Made by a program: the position numbers and the translations under genes
The notes under the pieces: model-generated
The model's input: only the letters and a program-made list of their open reading frames with translations
Databases searched by the model: none
Told to the model about the DNA's origin: nothing
DNA from: Bifidobacterium breve
GTDB lineage: Bacteria > Actinomycetota > Acidimicrobiia > Acidimicrobiales > Ilumatobacteraceae
Direction of reading: 5' to 3'
Assembly (NCBI GenBank): GCA_945896935.1
Contig: CAMDER010000016.1
Span: 1 to 19,669 of the forward strand
DNA length: 19,669 nucleotides
Shown: in pieces, positions 8,697 through 16,201 of the stretch
Layout of the letters: each line of letters opens with the position of its first letter
Position numbering within the stretch: position 1 is the stretch's first letter

Positions 8697-8717
8697 GTTG
8701 AGTCATAGTGACTTAAG
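8697..8717. promoter_or_regulatory. HAIR operator (HspR-associated inverted repeat) upstream of dnaK
   Basis: The site reads GTTGAGT, 7 bp, ACTTAAG. The known consensus is CTTGAGT-N7-ACTCAAG, so it matches 12 of 14 positions with the exact spacing. It is 109 bp from the dnaK start codon, and hspR lies in the same run of genes. It should be the point where HspR, with DnaK, represses transcription. I could not place the dnaK promoter with confidence. One candidate on the minus strand has TTGCGA and TAACTT 17 bp apart just downstream of the site. Confidence 0.85.
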
Positions 8718-8727
8718 TCCTTAGTCT

Positions 8728-8775
8728 TTCTGGTGGCAGGAATAGTCGGATATCCGACCATTCCTGCCACCAGAA
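8728..8775. repeat. 48-bp near-perfect palindrome in the dnaK/amidohydrolase divergent region
   Basis: The left arm runs from T8728 (TTCTGGTGGCAGGAAT, then GTCGGA) and the right arm mirrors it to A8775. The centre is GGATATCC between 8751 and 8752. Only one pair fails (A8744 opposite C8759). No T-run follows on either strand and no gene ends here, so it is not an ordinary Rho-independent terminator. It lies 11 bp from the HAIR site and 43 bp before the ATG of the plus-strand amidohydrolase. Options are an operator for a dimeric or tetrameric regulator, a leader hairpin, or a dispersed palindromic repeat. No second copy was noticed in this window. Confidence 0.9.
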
Positions 8776-8806
8776 GCACCAAGGAGATCTCGCTGAGGTG
8801 GTGTGG

Positions 8807-8812
8807 CACAAT
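8807..8812 (+). promoter_or_regulatory. Candidate -10 box for a leaderless amidohydrolase transcript
   Basis: CACAAT ends exactly 6 nt before the ATG at 8819, the distance expected if transcription starts at the start codon. No convincing -35 is seen. The same layout, with the same hexamer, precedes the hemolysin III-like gene. Confidence 0.4.
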
Positions 8813-8818
8813 AACGAG

Positions 8819-10576
8819 ATGAGCGCTCATGATCTAGTGATCCGCAATGCGTCCCTCGTCGATGGCACCGGTGCACCTCCCCGCCTGGCCGACGTTGCGG
8901 TCAGCGACGGAGTCATCACCGAAGTCGGTTCTCGCCTGTCCGGAACTGGTACCCGAGAAATTGATGCCGATGGACTGACCGTGACCCCAGGCTTTGTCGA
9001 CATTCATACCCACTTTGATGGGCAAGCCACGTGGGACCCCATTTTGGCCCCATCAAGTATTCACGGAGTGACCTCGGTTGTGATGGGCAACTGTGGCGTC
9101 GGATTCGCCCCCGCCCGCCCGACTCCCGATCAACATGCCTGGCTCATCGGCATGCTCGAAGGCGTTGAAGACATCCCCGGCACCGCCTTAGCCGAAGGCT
9201 TGGCTTGGGACTGGGAAACCTTCCCCGACTACCTGAATGCACTTGATCGTCGTGAGTACGCAATTGATATTGCAACTCAAATTGCTCACGCCCCATTACG
9301 CGCGTACGTCATGGGCGAACGCGGCGCAGATCCGCTTGTTGCACCAACAGTTGATGAGTTAGCGCGCATGGCACTTATGGTCCGCGAGGGTATGCAAGCT
9401 GGTGCACTTGGCTTCACGACAAGTCGTACCTATGTCCATCGCACTAAGGCAGGTGCACCACTCGGCACGCGTTTTTCATCAGCCGACGAACTCTTGGCTT
9501 TGTGTACAGCAATGGCTGAAACCGGCAGCGGAGTTGTACAACTGATCTCTGACGCATATCTTTCTGCCGATAAAGATTTTGCAGTCGAAGAAATGAAACT
9601 GATGGAAGCCATGGCGCGCGCGACTGGCCGTCCACTCAGCATGACTGTGCAGCAACCCGAACCCCTTCCCGATCGTTGGCGTGAAGTGGGTGCCTGGGTT
9701 GATCAAGGTGTTTCGCAAGGATTACCGCTATCAACACAAGTTGCAGTGCGCCCTATTGGTGTGTTGCTCGGGTTGACCGCAACCGTCAATCCGTTATTGC
9801 CATGCCCAAGCTTTGTTGAAATCGCTGGTCGTCCACTCAAAGAAATCGTGGTGGCGTTGCGCGATCCCGAACGCAAGGCGCGCATCGTTGCCGAACACGC
9901 CATTGCGCTGGCACGCATTGAAGGAATGGCCGGCGAGATGTTTGGCGGCTTCCACAAGTTGTACCCCATGGAAAATCCAGTCAACTATGAACCAGCACCC
10001 CAAGATTCGGTGGCAGCACGCGCGGCTGCGCAGGGTCGTGGTGTTGTTGAGTTCGTCATTGATTTGCTGATTGAAGATGATGGCAATCGATTGTTGTACA
10101 TGCCCCTGTTCAACTTTGCCCATGGCAACCTTGACGATATTCGTGAAATGTTGCTACGCAAGAACGCAGTCATTGGGCTCAGCGATGCTGGCGCACACTG
10201 TGGCGCAATCAGCGATGGAAGCGCCACGACGACTGCACTCGCGCTGTGGTCAAAAGATCGCACACGTGGCGAGAAATTGCCACTTGAATTCATGGTTAAC
10301 CACATCACGCAACGCACTGCTCACCATGTTGGGCTTCTTGACCGTGGTGTGATTGCACCTGGTTACAAAGCAGACATCAACGTGATTGACATGTCGGTGC
10401 TCGGCACACCGCCGCCGCGCATTGTTCACGACTTACCAGCTGGTGGTCGTCGACTTATGCAGACTGCAACTGGATATCGCTACACCATCAAGAATGGAAT
10501 CGTTTCTTTTGTCGATGGCGAACACACTGGCGCACTTAACGGAGCACTGATTCGTGGCGCACAATCGCGCCGCTAG
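8819..10576 (+). CDS. Amidohydrolase of the N-acyl-D-amino-acid deacylase family
   Basis: The 585 residues have the amidohydrolase beta-barrel signatures: N-terminal composite domain, PGFVDIHTHFDGQATWDP (57-73, metal-binding HTH at 63-65), MGNCGVGFAP (89-98, with the cysteine used as a metal ligand in D-aminoacylase), IGLSDAGAHCG (452-462, catalytic Asp456) and NHITQRTAHHVGL near the end. Relatives hydrolyse N-acyl-D-amino acids or similar amides. The two histidines of D-aminoacylase in the middle of the barrel are not obvious: the equivalent strands read VVQLISD and LSMTVQQ, so substrate and metal use are uncertain. ATG 8819 is chosen because it gives the normal family N-terminus. GTG 8798, with AAGGAG 11 nt upstream, is an alternative adding 7 residues. 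The stop shares CTAG with the convergent ABC exporter gene. Confidence 0.85.
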   Translation: MSAHDLVIRNASLVDGTGAPPRLADVAVSDGVITEVGSRLSGTGTREIDADGLTVTPGFVDIHTHFDGQATWDPILAPSSIHGVTSVVMGNCGVGFAPARPTPDQHAWLIGMLEGVEDIPGTALAEGLAWDWETFPDYLNALDRREYAIDIATQIAHAPLRAYVMGERGADPLVAPTVDELARMALMVREGMQAGALGFTTSRTYVHRTKAGAPLGTRFSSADELLALCTAMAETGSGVVQLISDAYLSADKDFAVEEMKLMEAMARATGRPLSMTVQQPEPLPDRWREVGAWVDQGVSQGLPLSTQVAVRPIGVLLGLTATVNPLLPCPSFVEIAGRPLKEIVVALRDPERKARIVAEHAIALARIEGMAGEMFGGFHKLYPMENPVNYEPAPQDSVAARAAAQGRGVVEFVIDLLIEDDGNRLLYMPLFNFAHGNLDDIREMLLRKNAVIGLSDAGAHCGAISDGSATTTALALWSKDRTRGEKLPLEFMVNHITQRTAHHVGLLDRGVIAPGYKADINVIDMSVLGTPPPRIVHDLPAGGRRLMQTATGYRYTIKNGIVSFVDGEHTGALNGALIRGAQSRR

Positions 10577-12429
10577 TCAATAACTGTTTCGCCCGCGCGT
10601 ACTTGACGAGCATAGGCACCATCGCGGGCCATCAATTCTTCGTGTGAGCCTTGCTCAACAATGCGGCCGTCATTGATCACAACAATGCGCGATGCATCGC
10701 GAATCGTCGACAAACGATGCGCAATCACAATGGCGGTTCGACCCTTGAGCGCATCATCAAGTGCATCTTGCACGAGTGCTTCGTTCTCATTGTCTAAATG
10801 GCTGGTTGCTTCATCCAAGATCATCATTGCCGGGTTCTTCAACAACAATCGAGCAATTGCCAAGCGCTGCTTTTCTCCACCCGACATGCGATATCCGCGA
10901 TCGCCAACAATGGTTGCAAAGCCGTCTGGCAGTGCTGCAATTGTGTCGTAAATTCGTGCGGCCCGACACGCTTCTTCAATTTCTTCAGTCGTGGCATCGG
11001 GCTTGGCGTAACGCAAATTTGATTCCATGCTCTCGTGAAACAGATGTGGGTCTTGTGAAACAACACCGATTGCCGCACGCAATGAAGTCCCTGTTAAGTC
11101 GCGAACATCGTGTCCATCAATTTTCAGCGACCCTGCTGTTACGTCATACAAACGTGGCAACAACGATGCAAGTGTGCTCTTGCCCGAACCCGACGAACCA
11201 ACAATCGCGATTGTTTCACCAGGTTCAATGACAAGTGAAATGTCGTGCAAGACATCAACATCAGGATCACCCGACGGAGCGCCTGGCATTTCAAGTGACG
11301 GAACCGAAACTTCACGAGCCGGCGGATAACGGAAAGTAACGTGATCAAATTCGATGTGGCCGCGTGGGTTCACAAGATCAATAGCGCCAGGCTTGTCAAC
11401 AATTGAAACTGGTGCATCAAGCACTTCAAAGACCCGATCAAAGCTGACAAATGATGTCAACAGGTCGACACGTGCATTTGTGAGTCCAGTGAGTGGTTGG
11501 TACACCCGACCAACAAGTGTTGCCAAGGCCACCAATGTTCCCGGTGAAATATTTCCTGAGACAACTAGTTGCGCACCGATTCCATAGATCGCGACTGCGC
11601 CAAGAGCACCAACTAAACCAAGGGCAACAAAAAATACGCGGCCGTAGAGCGCCGACAGAATTCCGATGTCACGAACGCGTGCGGCGCGACCACTGAAAGC
11701 ATCGACTTCACCTTGATGGCGACCGAACAACTTAACGAGCAGTGCGCCCGACACATTGAAGCGTTCATTCATCTGCGTGTTCATTTGGGCATTCAAACCC
11801 ATTTGTTCACGAGCGATCGTCTGCAACTTCCGACCAACGCGCTTGGCCGGAATCACAAAGACCGGTAACACAATGAGAGACAACAGCGTGAGACGCCATT
11901 CAAGGGTGAACATTGCGCCCAAAGTCGTCACGAGCACAACAACGTTGCTCACAACACTTCCAAGCGTTGAGGTAACGGCCGACTGGGCACCGACAACATC
12001 GTTGTTGAGTCGACTAATGAGCGATCCGGTCTGAGTACGCGTGAAGAAAGCGACAGGCATTCGCTGAACCTTTTCAAACAACGCAACTCGTAAGTCGTAA
12101 ATGAGACCTTCACCGATGCGAGCCGAATACCAACGTTGGGTAATGGCGAGAAATGCATCAAACAAGGCGGCCCCGACGGCCAACATTGCTAAGAACCAAA
12201 TACGACTGCGATTATCTGAAGGAATTGCATCATCAATGATTGCTCGGAAAACGAAGGGCGGTACCAGACCGACCGCCGAGGCGAAAATGATTGACAATAG
12301 AAAACCGATAATTGCGGCCTTGTACGGACGAGCAAAAACCCACACTCGAGACATCGATGTCAGGTCGATTTTCTGACCCTTCACTGCGTCAGCATCTCCT
12401 GGCATCATCATGTGAGGTCCCATACGCAT
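10573..12429 (-). CDS. ABC exporter, fused membrane and ATPase domains
   Basis: About 618 residues form a half-transporter of the MsbA/multidrug type. An N-terminal six-helix membrane domain (first helix AAIIGFLLSIIFASAVGLVP) is followed by an ATPase domain with Walker A GSSGSGKST (about 411-419), Q-loop VVSQDPHLF, signature MSGGEKQR (about 515-522), Walker B MMILDEATSHLD and H-loop AHRLSTI. All catalytic elements are intact. An insert between the start of the ATPase fold (FRYPPAREVSVPSL) and VLHDISL is longer than in MsbA, as in some actinobacterial exporters. The frame is open to 12618, but that would run through the divergent gene. ATGs at 12429, 12423 and 12411 are realistic starts and the choice is uncertain. 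It may act as a homodimer or with a partner outside the window; substrate unknown. Confidence 0.92.
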   Translation of the reverse strand: MRMGPHMMMPGDADAVKGQKIDLTSMSRVWVFARPYKAAIIGFLLSIIFASAVGLVPPFVFRAIIDDAIPSDNRSRIWFLAMLAVGAALFDAFLAITQRWYSARIGEGLIYDLRVALFEKVQRMPVAFFTRTQTGSLISRLNNDVVGAQSAVTSTLGSVVSNVVVLVTTLGAMFTLEWRLTLLSLIVLPVFVIPAKRVGRKLQTIAREQMGLNAQMNTQMNERFNVSGALLVKLFGRHQGEVDAFSGRAARVRDIGILSALYGRVFFVALGLVGALGAVAIYGIGAQLVVSGNISPGTLVALATLVGRVYQPLTGLTNARVDLLTSFVSFDRVFEVLDAPVSIVDKPGAIDLVNPRGHIEFDHVTFRYPPAREVSVPSLEMPGAPSGDPDVDVLHDISLVIEPGETIAIVGSSGSGKSTLASLLPRLYDVTAGSLKIDGHDVRDLTGTSLRAAIGVVSQDPHLFHESMESNLRYAKPDATTEEIEEACRAARIYDTIAALPDGFATIVGDRGYRMSGGEKQRLAIARLLLKNPAMMILDEATSHLDNENEALVQDALDDALKGRTAIVIAHRLSTIRDASRIVVINDGRIVEQGSHEELMARDGAYARQVRAGETVID

Positions 12430-12441
12430 AATGGTGCAGGC

Positions 12442-12447
12442 TACCTT
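12442..12447 (+). promoter_or_regulatory. Possible -10 box for the first TAP-like lipoprotein
   Basis: TACCTT (TANNNT pattern) ends 7 nt before ATG 12455, the start that gives the best lipoprotein signal. The match to the -10 consensus is modest and no -35 is evident. Confidence 0.3.
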
Positions 12448-12454
12448 TGACCAT

Positions 12455-13933
12455 ATGGATCGTCGGGTGTGGCTAGGAATTCTTCCGATCGTCACTGCGG
12501 TCGCATGTAGTGACGGCGTTACACCCGAAACAGCATCCGAACCACCGAACATTGCTGCAGTGCGCGATTGGTCAACAACTTTGCAATGGGAAGACTGTGC
12601 GGGCGGACTTGAGTGCACAACTTTTGAAGTGCCATATGACTACGAGAATCCAAGTATCGGAACTTTCATACTTCCGGTGACGCGGCATTTGGCGAGTCAA
12701 CAAAATGAACGCATCGGCACCTTGTTCATCAATCCAGGTGGGCCCGGTGCGGCGGCATTAGATTATGTCGCTTATGCCAACCAGATTTTTAGCAAGTCAA
12801 TCATTGATCGATTCGACATCATTGCCTGGGATCCTCGAGGAGTAGGCCAGTCTGATCCTCATATTGATTGCGTTGACAACATGGACGACTACTTCGGTCT
12901 TGATCCATCTCCTGATGATGCAACTGAAACAAACCAGCTCGTCGCAGGGGCTGGTGTCTTCGCCTCCGCTTGTATGACTCGAAGCGGTGACTTTCTTCCA
13001 TACGTGAGCACTGTCGATGCCGCCAGCGATATTGACGTTTTACGAAGAGCACTTAATGAAGACAAGATTTCATATCTGGGATTTTCATACGGCACACACC
13101 TTGGCGCAACGTGGGCGACGCTTTTTCCTGAGACGGTTCGTGCGGCGGTACTTGACGCTGCCGTTGACCCGACTAAGGGGTACGTCAATAATCTGTTGTT
13201 GCAGGCTGGTGGTTTTGAATCTTCACTCGATGCCTTCCTCACAAAATGCGACGAAACACAGTGTTCATTTATGAAGGTCGGTGAATCTGCAAAAGACGCG
13301 TTTGATCGCATCTTGCTTTCACTTGACCAAAACCCAATCTCCAACGATGGTGGTCGTGTGGCTACTAATCAGGGTGTAGCGCAAACCGGTATTGCAGGCG
13401 TACTTTACGGTGATTACCAATGGCCCCAACTTGAAAGTGCGCTCTCGGCCGCAGATCTTGGTGACGGACAACCCCTGTTAATTTTGTTTGACGAGTATTT
13501 CGGTCGAGACAGTAGCGGTCTCACCGATGACTCTCTTGATGCCTACTTCGGTATTTCCTGTATTGATCGAGACGAACAGATCACTCCCGATCAGGTGTTG
13601 AACTTAAAGAGCCGTCTTCAAGACATCGCCCCTCGAGTTGGAGCCGGATGGATTCAAGAAATGTTGATCTGCGCGAATTGGGATATTGCACCTAGCGGTG
13701 GTTTTGAAGTGAGTGCAGATACCGAGAATCGAATAGTCGTTGTTGGTAGCACCGGAGATGCCGCTACACCTCTCGAGGGCACTCGAAACATGGTGACCGC
13801 TCTTGGTCGGGCGCGTTTGGTGATCAGCCCACTTGAACAACACACCACGTACGGCAGCGATCAGTGTGTCACCGAAATCGTTGACGATTATTTACTCAAC
13901 CTCAGCGACGGACCAAACATCATAACCTGTTAA
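12455..13933 (+). CDS. Secreted lipoprotein alpha/beta hydrolase, TAP-like peptidase (family S33), copy 1
   Basis: From ATG 12455 the 492-residue product starts with a lipoprotein signal (MDRRVWLGILPIVTAVAC, lipid Cys18). The alpha/beta hydrolase fold shows the oxyanion region LFINPGGPGAAA, WDPRGVGQSDP, the nucleophile elbow GFSYGTHLGA (Ser211), the acid in GSTGDAATPL and the histidine in LEQHTTYG, the last two in a C-terminal TAP-like domain. Relatives such as Streptomyces tripeptidyl aminopeptidases remove short peptides from protein N-termini outside the cell. An upstream in-frame ATG (12431) adds 8 residues, but 12455 has a better signal peptide and a possible leaderless -10. It is followed 39 bp later by a paralogue. 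Both end in a cysteine, perhaps a disulfide. Substrate is inferred only. Confidence 0.88.
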   Translation: MDRRVWLGILPIVTAVACSDGVTPETASEPPNIAAVRDWSTTLQWEDCAGGLECTTFEVPYDYENPSIGTFILPVTRHLASQQNERIGTLFINPGGPGAAALDYVAYANQIFSKSIIDRFDIIAWDPRGVGQSDPHIDCVDNMDDYFGLDPSPDDATETNQLVAGAGVFASACMTRSGDFLPYVSTVDAASDIDVLRRALNEDKISYLGFSYGTHLGATWATLFPETVRAAVLDAAVDPTKGYVNNLLLQAGGFESSLDAFLTKCDETQCSFMKVGESAKDAFDRILLSLDQNPISNDGGRVATNQGVAQTGIAGVLYGDYQWPQLESALSAADLGDGQPLLILFDEYFGRDSSGLTDDSLDAYFGISCIDRDEQITPDQVLNLKSRLQDIAPRVGAGWIQEMLICANWDIAPSGGFEVSADTENRIVVVGSTGDAATPLEGTRNMVTALGRARLVISPLEQHTTYGSDQCVTEIVDDYLLNLSDGPNIITC

Positions 13934-13960
13934 CGACTCGTACGACACTCGCTTTTCATC

Positions 13961-13966
13961 TATTCT
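13961..13966 (+). promoter_or_regulatory. Candidate -10 box for leaderless transcription of the second TAP-like gene
   Basis: TATTCT ends exactly 6 nt before the GTG at 13973. There is no separate ribosome-binding site at a normal distance. The fit to TATAAT is 4 of 6, with TA and the final T present. It implies that copy 2 has its own promoter in the 39-bp gap. Confidence 0.5.
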
Positions 13967-13972
13967 GAAGAA

Positions 13973-15523
13973 GTGAAACGTTCTCTTTCCCCAGTAGTTG
14001 TTGTTTTCATCGCCTTTGGGTTTGTGGCGACCGCCTGCAGCAGTAGTTCAAACATCGAAGTTGTCAGCCAAGACACTTCAGTCAGTGATACTGCCACGTC
14101 TGATGCACCCGCATCTTCGGTTGTTGCTGCCACCGGGATGTATTCAACAGCAGACTTTGCGACACCAACTATTTCGTGGGACTCGTGTGGCGATGGTCTC
14201 GAGTGCGGCTATGTCGATGTGCCCATTGACTATTCAGATGTCAATTCACAGACCACTTCTCTATACGTCGTCAAACACTCGGCGACCGATACAAGCGCGC
14301 GAATTGGCTCGTTGCTCGTCAACCCAGGCGGACCAGGCTTTGGTGGTTCGTACCTTGCCGAATCTGCGGCCAACATTTATTCGCCAGCAATTCTCGATTC
14401 TTTCGACATCATTGGTTGGGACCCGCGCGGAACTGGACAATCAATTCCAGCGATTGACTGCACCGATGATTACGACTACTTCTTCGCATCAGGCGATATG
14501 ACCCCCGACACCGAGCAAGAACGTGCCGACATCGTGGCGTCAGCGGAAGAATTTACGCAAGCTTGCTTTGACAACAATGGCGATCTCCTTCCATACATCG
14601 GCACCAATAATGTCGCCCGCGATATGGACATGATCCGCCGTGCACTTGGCGAGGAAAAAATCAGTTACTTCGGTTTTTCATACGGCAGCGAACTTGGCGC
14701 CGCATGGACAACAATGTTCCCCGACACAGTTCGGGCCGCAGTCTTAGACGGCGCTTCTGACCCCAATGCCGACGAATTGTTGGGTGTTTTGCAACAAAAC
14801 AAAGGTTTTGAAGATTCAATCGTCACCTTTTTGTCCAAGTGTTCAGACGATTCCACTTGTGCTTTTAACAACAACGGGAATGCTGAAGGTGCGTTCGATG
14901 ACTTGATGGCACAACTCGACGAAAATCCCATTCCAACGTCATCGGGTCGGCCAGATCTCACCCGGGGCATGGCATTAACTGCAGTTGCCCAAGCCATGTA
15001 TTCCGATTCATACTGGAGCACTCTTGAAAGCGCACTTGCATCTGCACAAGATGGCGACGGTGTTGACTTGCTCTCACTGTACGACGATTATTTCCAGCGA
15101 CGGTCAGACGGGACCTACGGCAATGAACTTGAGGCCTTCGTCAATATTTTGTGTGCCGACTCACCTGAACGCAAAACGATTGAAGAAGCCGACGCGCTCA
15201 TACCGCAGTATCAAGCGAACGCACCGCGGTTCTCTCCTGGCACTACTGGTGATTACACCTGTACGTTTTGGCCCAAGGCAATTGATCCGCGAATCAAAAT
15301 CACTGGCATTGGCGCTGGACCCATTGTTGTTATCGGTACAACCGGCGATGCCGCTACACCACTTGCCAGCACGCGCAATATGGTCAAAGCACTTGAACAA
15401 GGTCGCTTAATCGTGGTCACCGCCGAACAACACACCGGATACAACGTCAACTCATGTGTCAACGACGCGGTCGATAATTACCTGATCGGCTTACAAGCAC
15501 CCGACAACGAACTCGACTGCTGA
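13973..15523 (+). CDS. Secreted lipoprotein alpha/beta hydrolase, TAP-like peptidase (family S33), copy 2
   Basis: The 516-residue product begins at GTG with a lipoprotein signal (MKRSLSPVVVVFIAFGFVATAC, Cys22) and then a Ser/Thr/Asp-rich linker to about residue 55, as for proteins tethered outside the membrane. The fold motifs parallel copy 1: SLLVNPGGPGFGG, WDPRGTGQSIP, nucleophile elbow GFSYGSELGAA (Ser236), acid GTTGDAATPL and histidine AEQHTGYN, with a terminal Cys. Similarity to copy 1 runs through the whole mature region, so the pair is a tandem duplication that has since diverged. The longer linker and the changes around the active site may mean different substrates. The gene ends 6 bp before the convergent tRNA-Ser(CGA). 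Function as an extracytoplasmic peptidase is inferred from the family. Confidence 0.88.
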   Translation: MKRSLSPVVVVFIAFGFVATACSSSSNIEVVSQDTSVSDTATSDAPASSVVAATGMYSTADFATPTISWDSCGDGLECGYVDVPIDYSDVNSQTTSLYVVKHSATDTSARIGSLLVNPGGPGFGGSYLAESAANIYSPAILDSFDIIGWDPRGTGQSIPAIDCTDDYDYFFASGDMTPDTEQERADIVASAEEFTQACFDNNGDLLPYIGTNNVARDMDMIRRALGEEKISYFGFSYGSELGAAWTTMFPDTVRAAVLDGASDPNADELLGVLQQNKGFEDSIVTFLSKCSDDSTCAFNNNGNAEGAFDDLMAQLDENPIPTSSGRPDLTRGMALTAVAQAMYSDSYWSTLESALASAQDGDGVDLLSLYDDYFQRRSDGTYGNELEAFVNILCADSPERKTIEEADALIPQYQANAPRFSPGTTGDYTCTFWPKAIDPRIKITGIGAGPIVVIGTTGDAATPLASTRNMVKALEQGRLIVVTAEQHTGYNVNSCVNDAVDNYLIGLQAPDNELDC

Positions 15524-15529
15524 TATCTC

Positions 15530-15617
15530 TGGCGGAAGAGGTGGGATTTGAACCCACGGACGCTTGCACGTCGCACGCTTTCGAGGCGTGTCCCTTAGGC
15601 CACTCGGGCACCCTTCC
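15530..15617 (-). tRNA. tRNA-Ser (anticodon CGA), CCA encoded
   Basis: On the minus strand it starts GGAAGGG, pairing with CTCTTCC at the 3' end, then discriminator G and an encoded CCA. The anticodon stem CACGC/GCGTG closes the loop CTCGAAA, giving anticodon CGA (reads UCG). A long variable arm, as in class II serine tRNAs, and a T-loop GGTTCAAATCC are present. It begins 11 bp after the tadA stop, so it may be released from a tadA transcript. Confidence 0.96.
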
Positions 15618-15628
15618 GATATCCGAGG

Positions 15629-16087
15629 TTATCGGCGTGAGGCAAAGAACTGCTCGAGCAAAGCCGCCGATTCAGCCGCCAAAACATTGTGCGTCACCGG
15701 AAAATTGTGATTCAAGCGCGGATCGGCTGACACGTTGTACAAACTTGCTGTTGCCCCACCCTTGAGGTCGGCGGCTCCGTACACAAGCGAGCCGATTCGT
15801 GAGTTCAATAATGCTCCTGCACACATCACACACGGCTCAAGCGTGACAACCAACGTGCAATCATCAAGCCGCCAGCGACCCAATACTCGAGCCGCATCCT
15901 GCAATGCCAAAACTTCGGCGTGGGCAGTGGGGTCTTGCAAATTTTCGCGTTCGTTATGGCGCGCCGCAATAATTTTCCCGTCGTGCAAAACAACTGCACC
16001 AACGGGGACATCGTCGTGGGTCAGTGCATCACGCGCCTGATCAAGCGCCGCATTCATTGCCTCGATGTAACTCTCGTTGACTGGCAT
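15629..16087 (-). CDS. tadA: TadA, tRNA-specific adenosine deaminase
   Basis: TadA converts A34 to inosine in tRNA-Arg(ACG). The 152 residues show the zinc deaminase motifs TAHAEVLAL (His ligand and catalytic Glu) and LEPCVMCAGALLNSRI (two Cys ligands), plus VPVGAVVLHDGKIIAARHNE and the C-terminal helix. Length fits the family. ATG 16087 is the first plausible start, but it has no ribosome-binding site because the preceding bases are the acceptor end of tRNA-Ser(GGA). Its A is the last A of that tRNA's CCA. A second ATG at codon 11 (MNAALDQARDAL) would still leave an intact core, and GAGG lies only 2 nt before it. The gene is sandwiched between two serine tRNAs on the same strand, so expression probably depends on a shared transcript. 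Confidence 0.92.
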   Translation of the reverse strand: MPVNESYIEAMNAALDQARDALTHDDVPVGAVVLHDGKIIAARHNERENLQDPTAHAEVLALQDAARVLGRWRLDDCTLVVTLEPCVMCAGALLNSRIGSLVYGAADLKGGATASLYNVSADPRLNHNFPVTHNVLAAESAALLEQFFASRR

Positions 16088-16174
16088 GGCGGAAGGGGTG
16101 GGATTCGAACCCACGGAGGCTTGCACCTCACACGCTTTCCAAGCGTGCCGATTCGGCCGCTCTCGCACCCTTCC
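16087..16174 (-). tRNA. tRNA-Ser (anticodon GGA), CCA encoded
   Basis: On the minus strand the acceptor stem GGAAGGG/CCCTTCC is followed by G and CCA. The anticodon stem CACGC/GCGTG closes TTGGAAA, giving GGA (reads UCC and UCU). A long variable arm and T-loop GGTTCGAATCC are present. The 5' end is about 27 bp after the SRP RNA. The last A of CCA is also the first base of the tadA start codon. Confidence 0.96.
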
Positions 16175-16201
16175 AAGGTGACAACATCGGGTTCCTGCCA
16201 G

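Noticed and set aside
8589..8720. CIRCE element (HrcA site) for dnaK
   Set aside because: No TTAGCACTC-N9-GAGTGCTAA-like repeat is present. The HAIR site fits instead, in keeping with HspR.
8728..8775. The palindrome as a Rho-independent terminator
   Set aside because: There is no T-run on either side, and both flanking genes start, rather than end, here.
8297..8830. 177-codon minus-strand frame running from the divergent region into dnaK
   Set aside because: It crosses the palindrome, the HAIR site and the dnaK start in a different frame. It is a shadow of dnaK and intergenic DNA.
13998..14501. 167-codon plus-strand frame inside the second peptidase gene
   Set aside because: It is a frame shadow of a gene with a clear signal peptide and active site.
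15541..15765. Plus-strand frame over tRNA-Ser(CGA) and the end of tadA
   Set aside because: It is a spurious frame over the tRNA, of the kind often misannotated.
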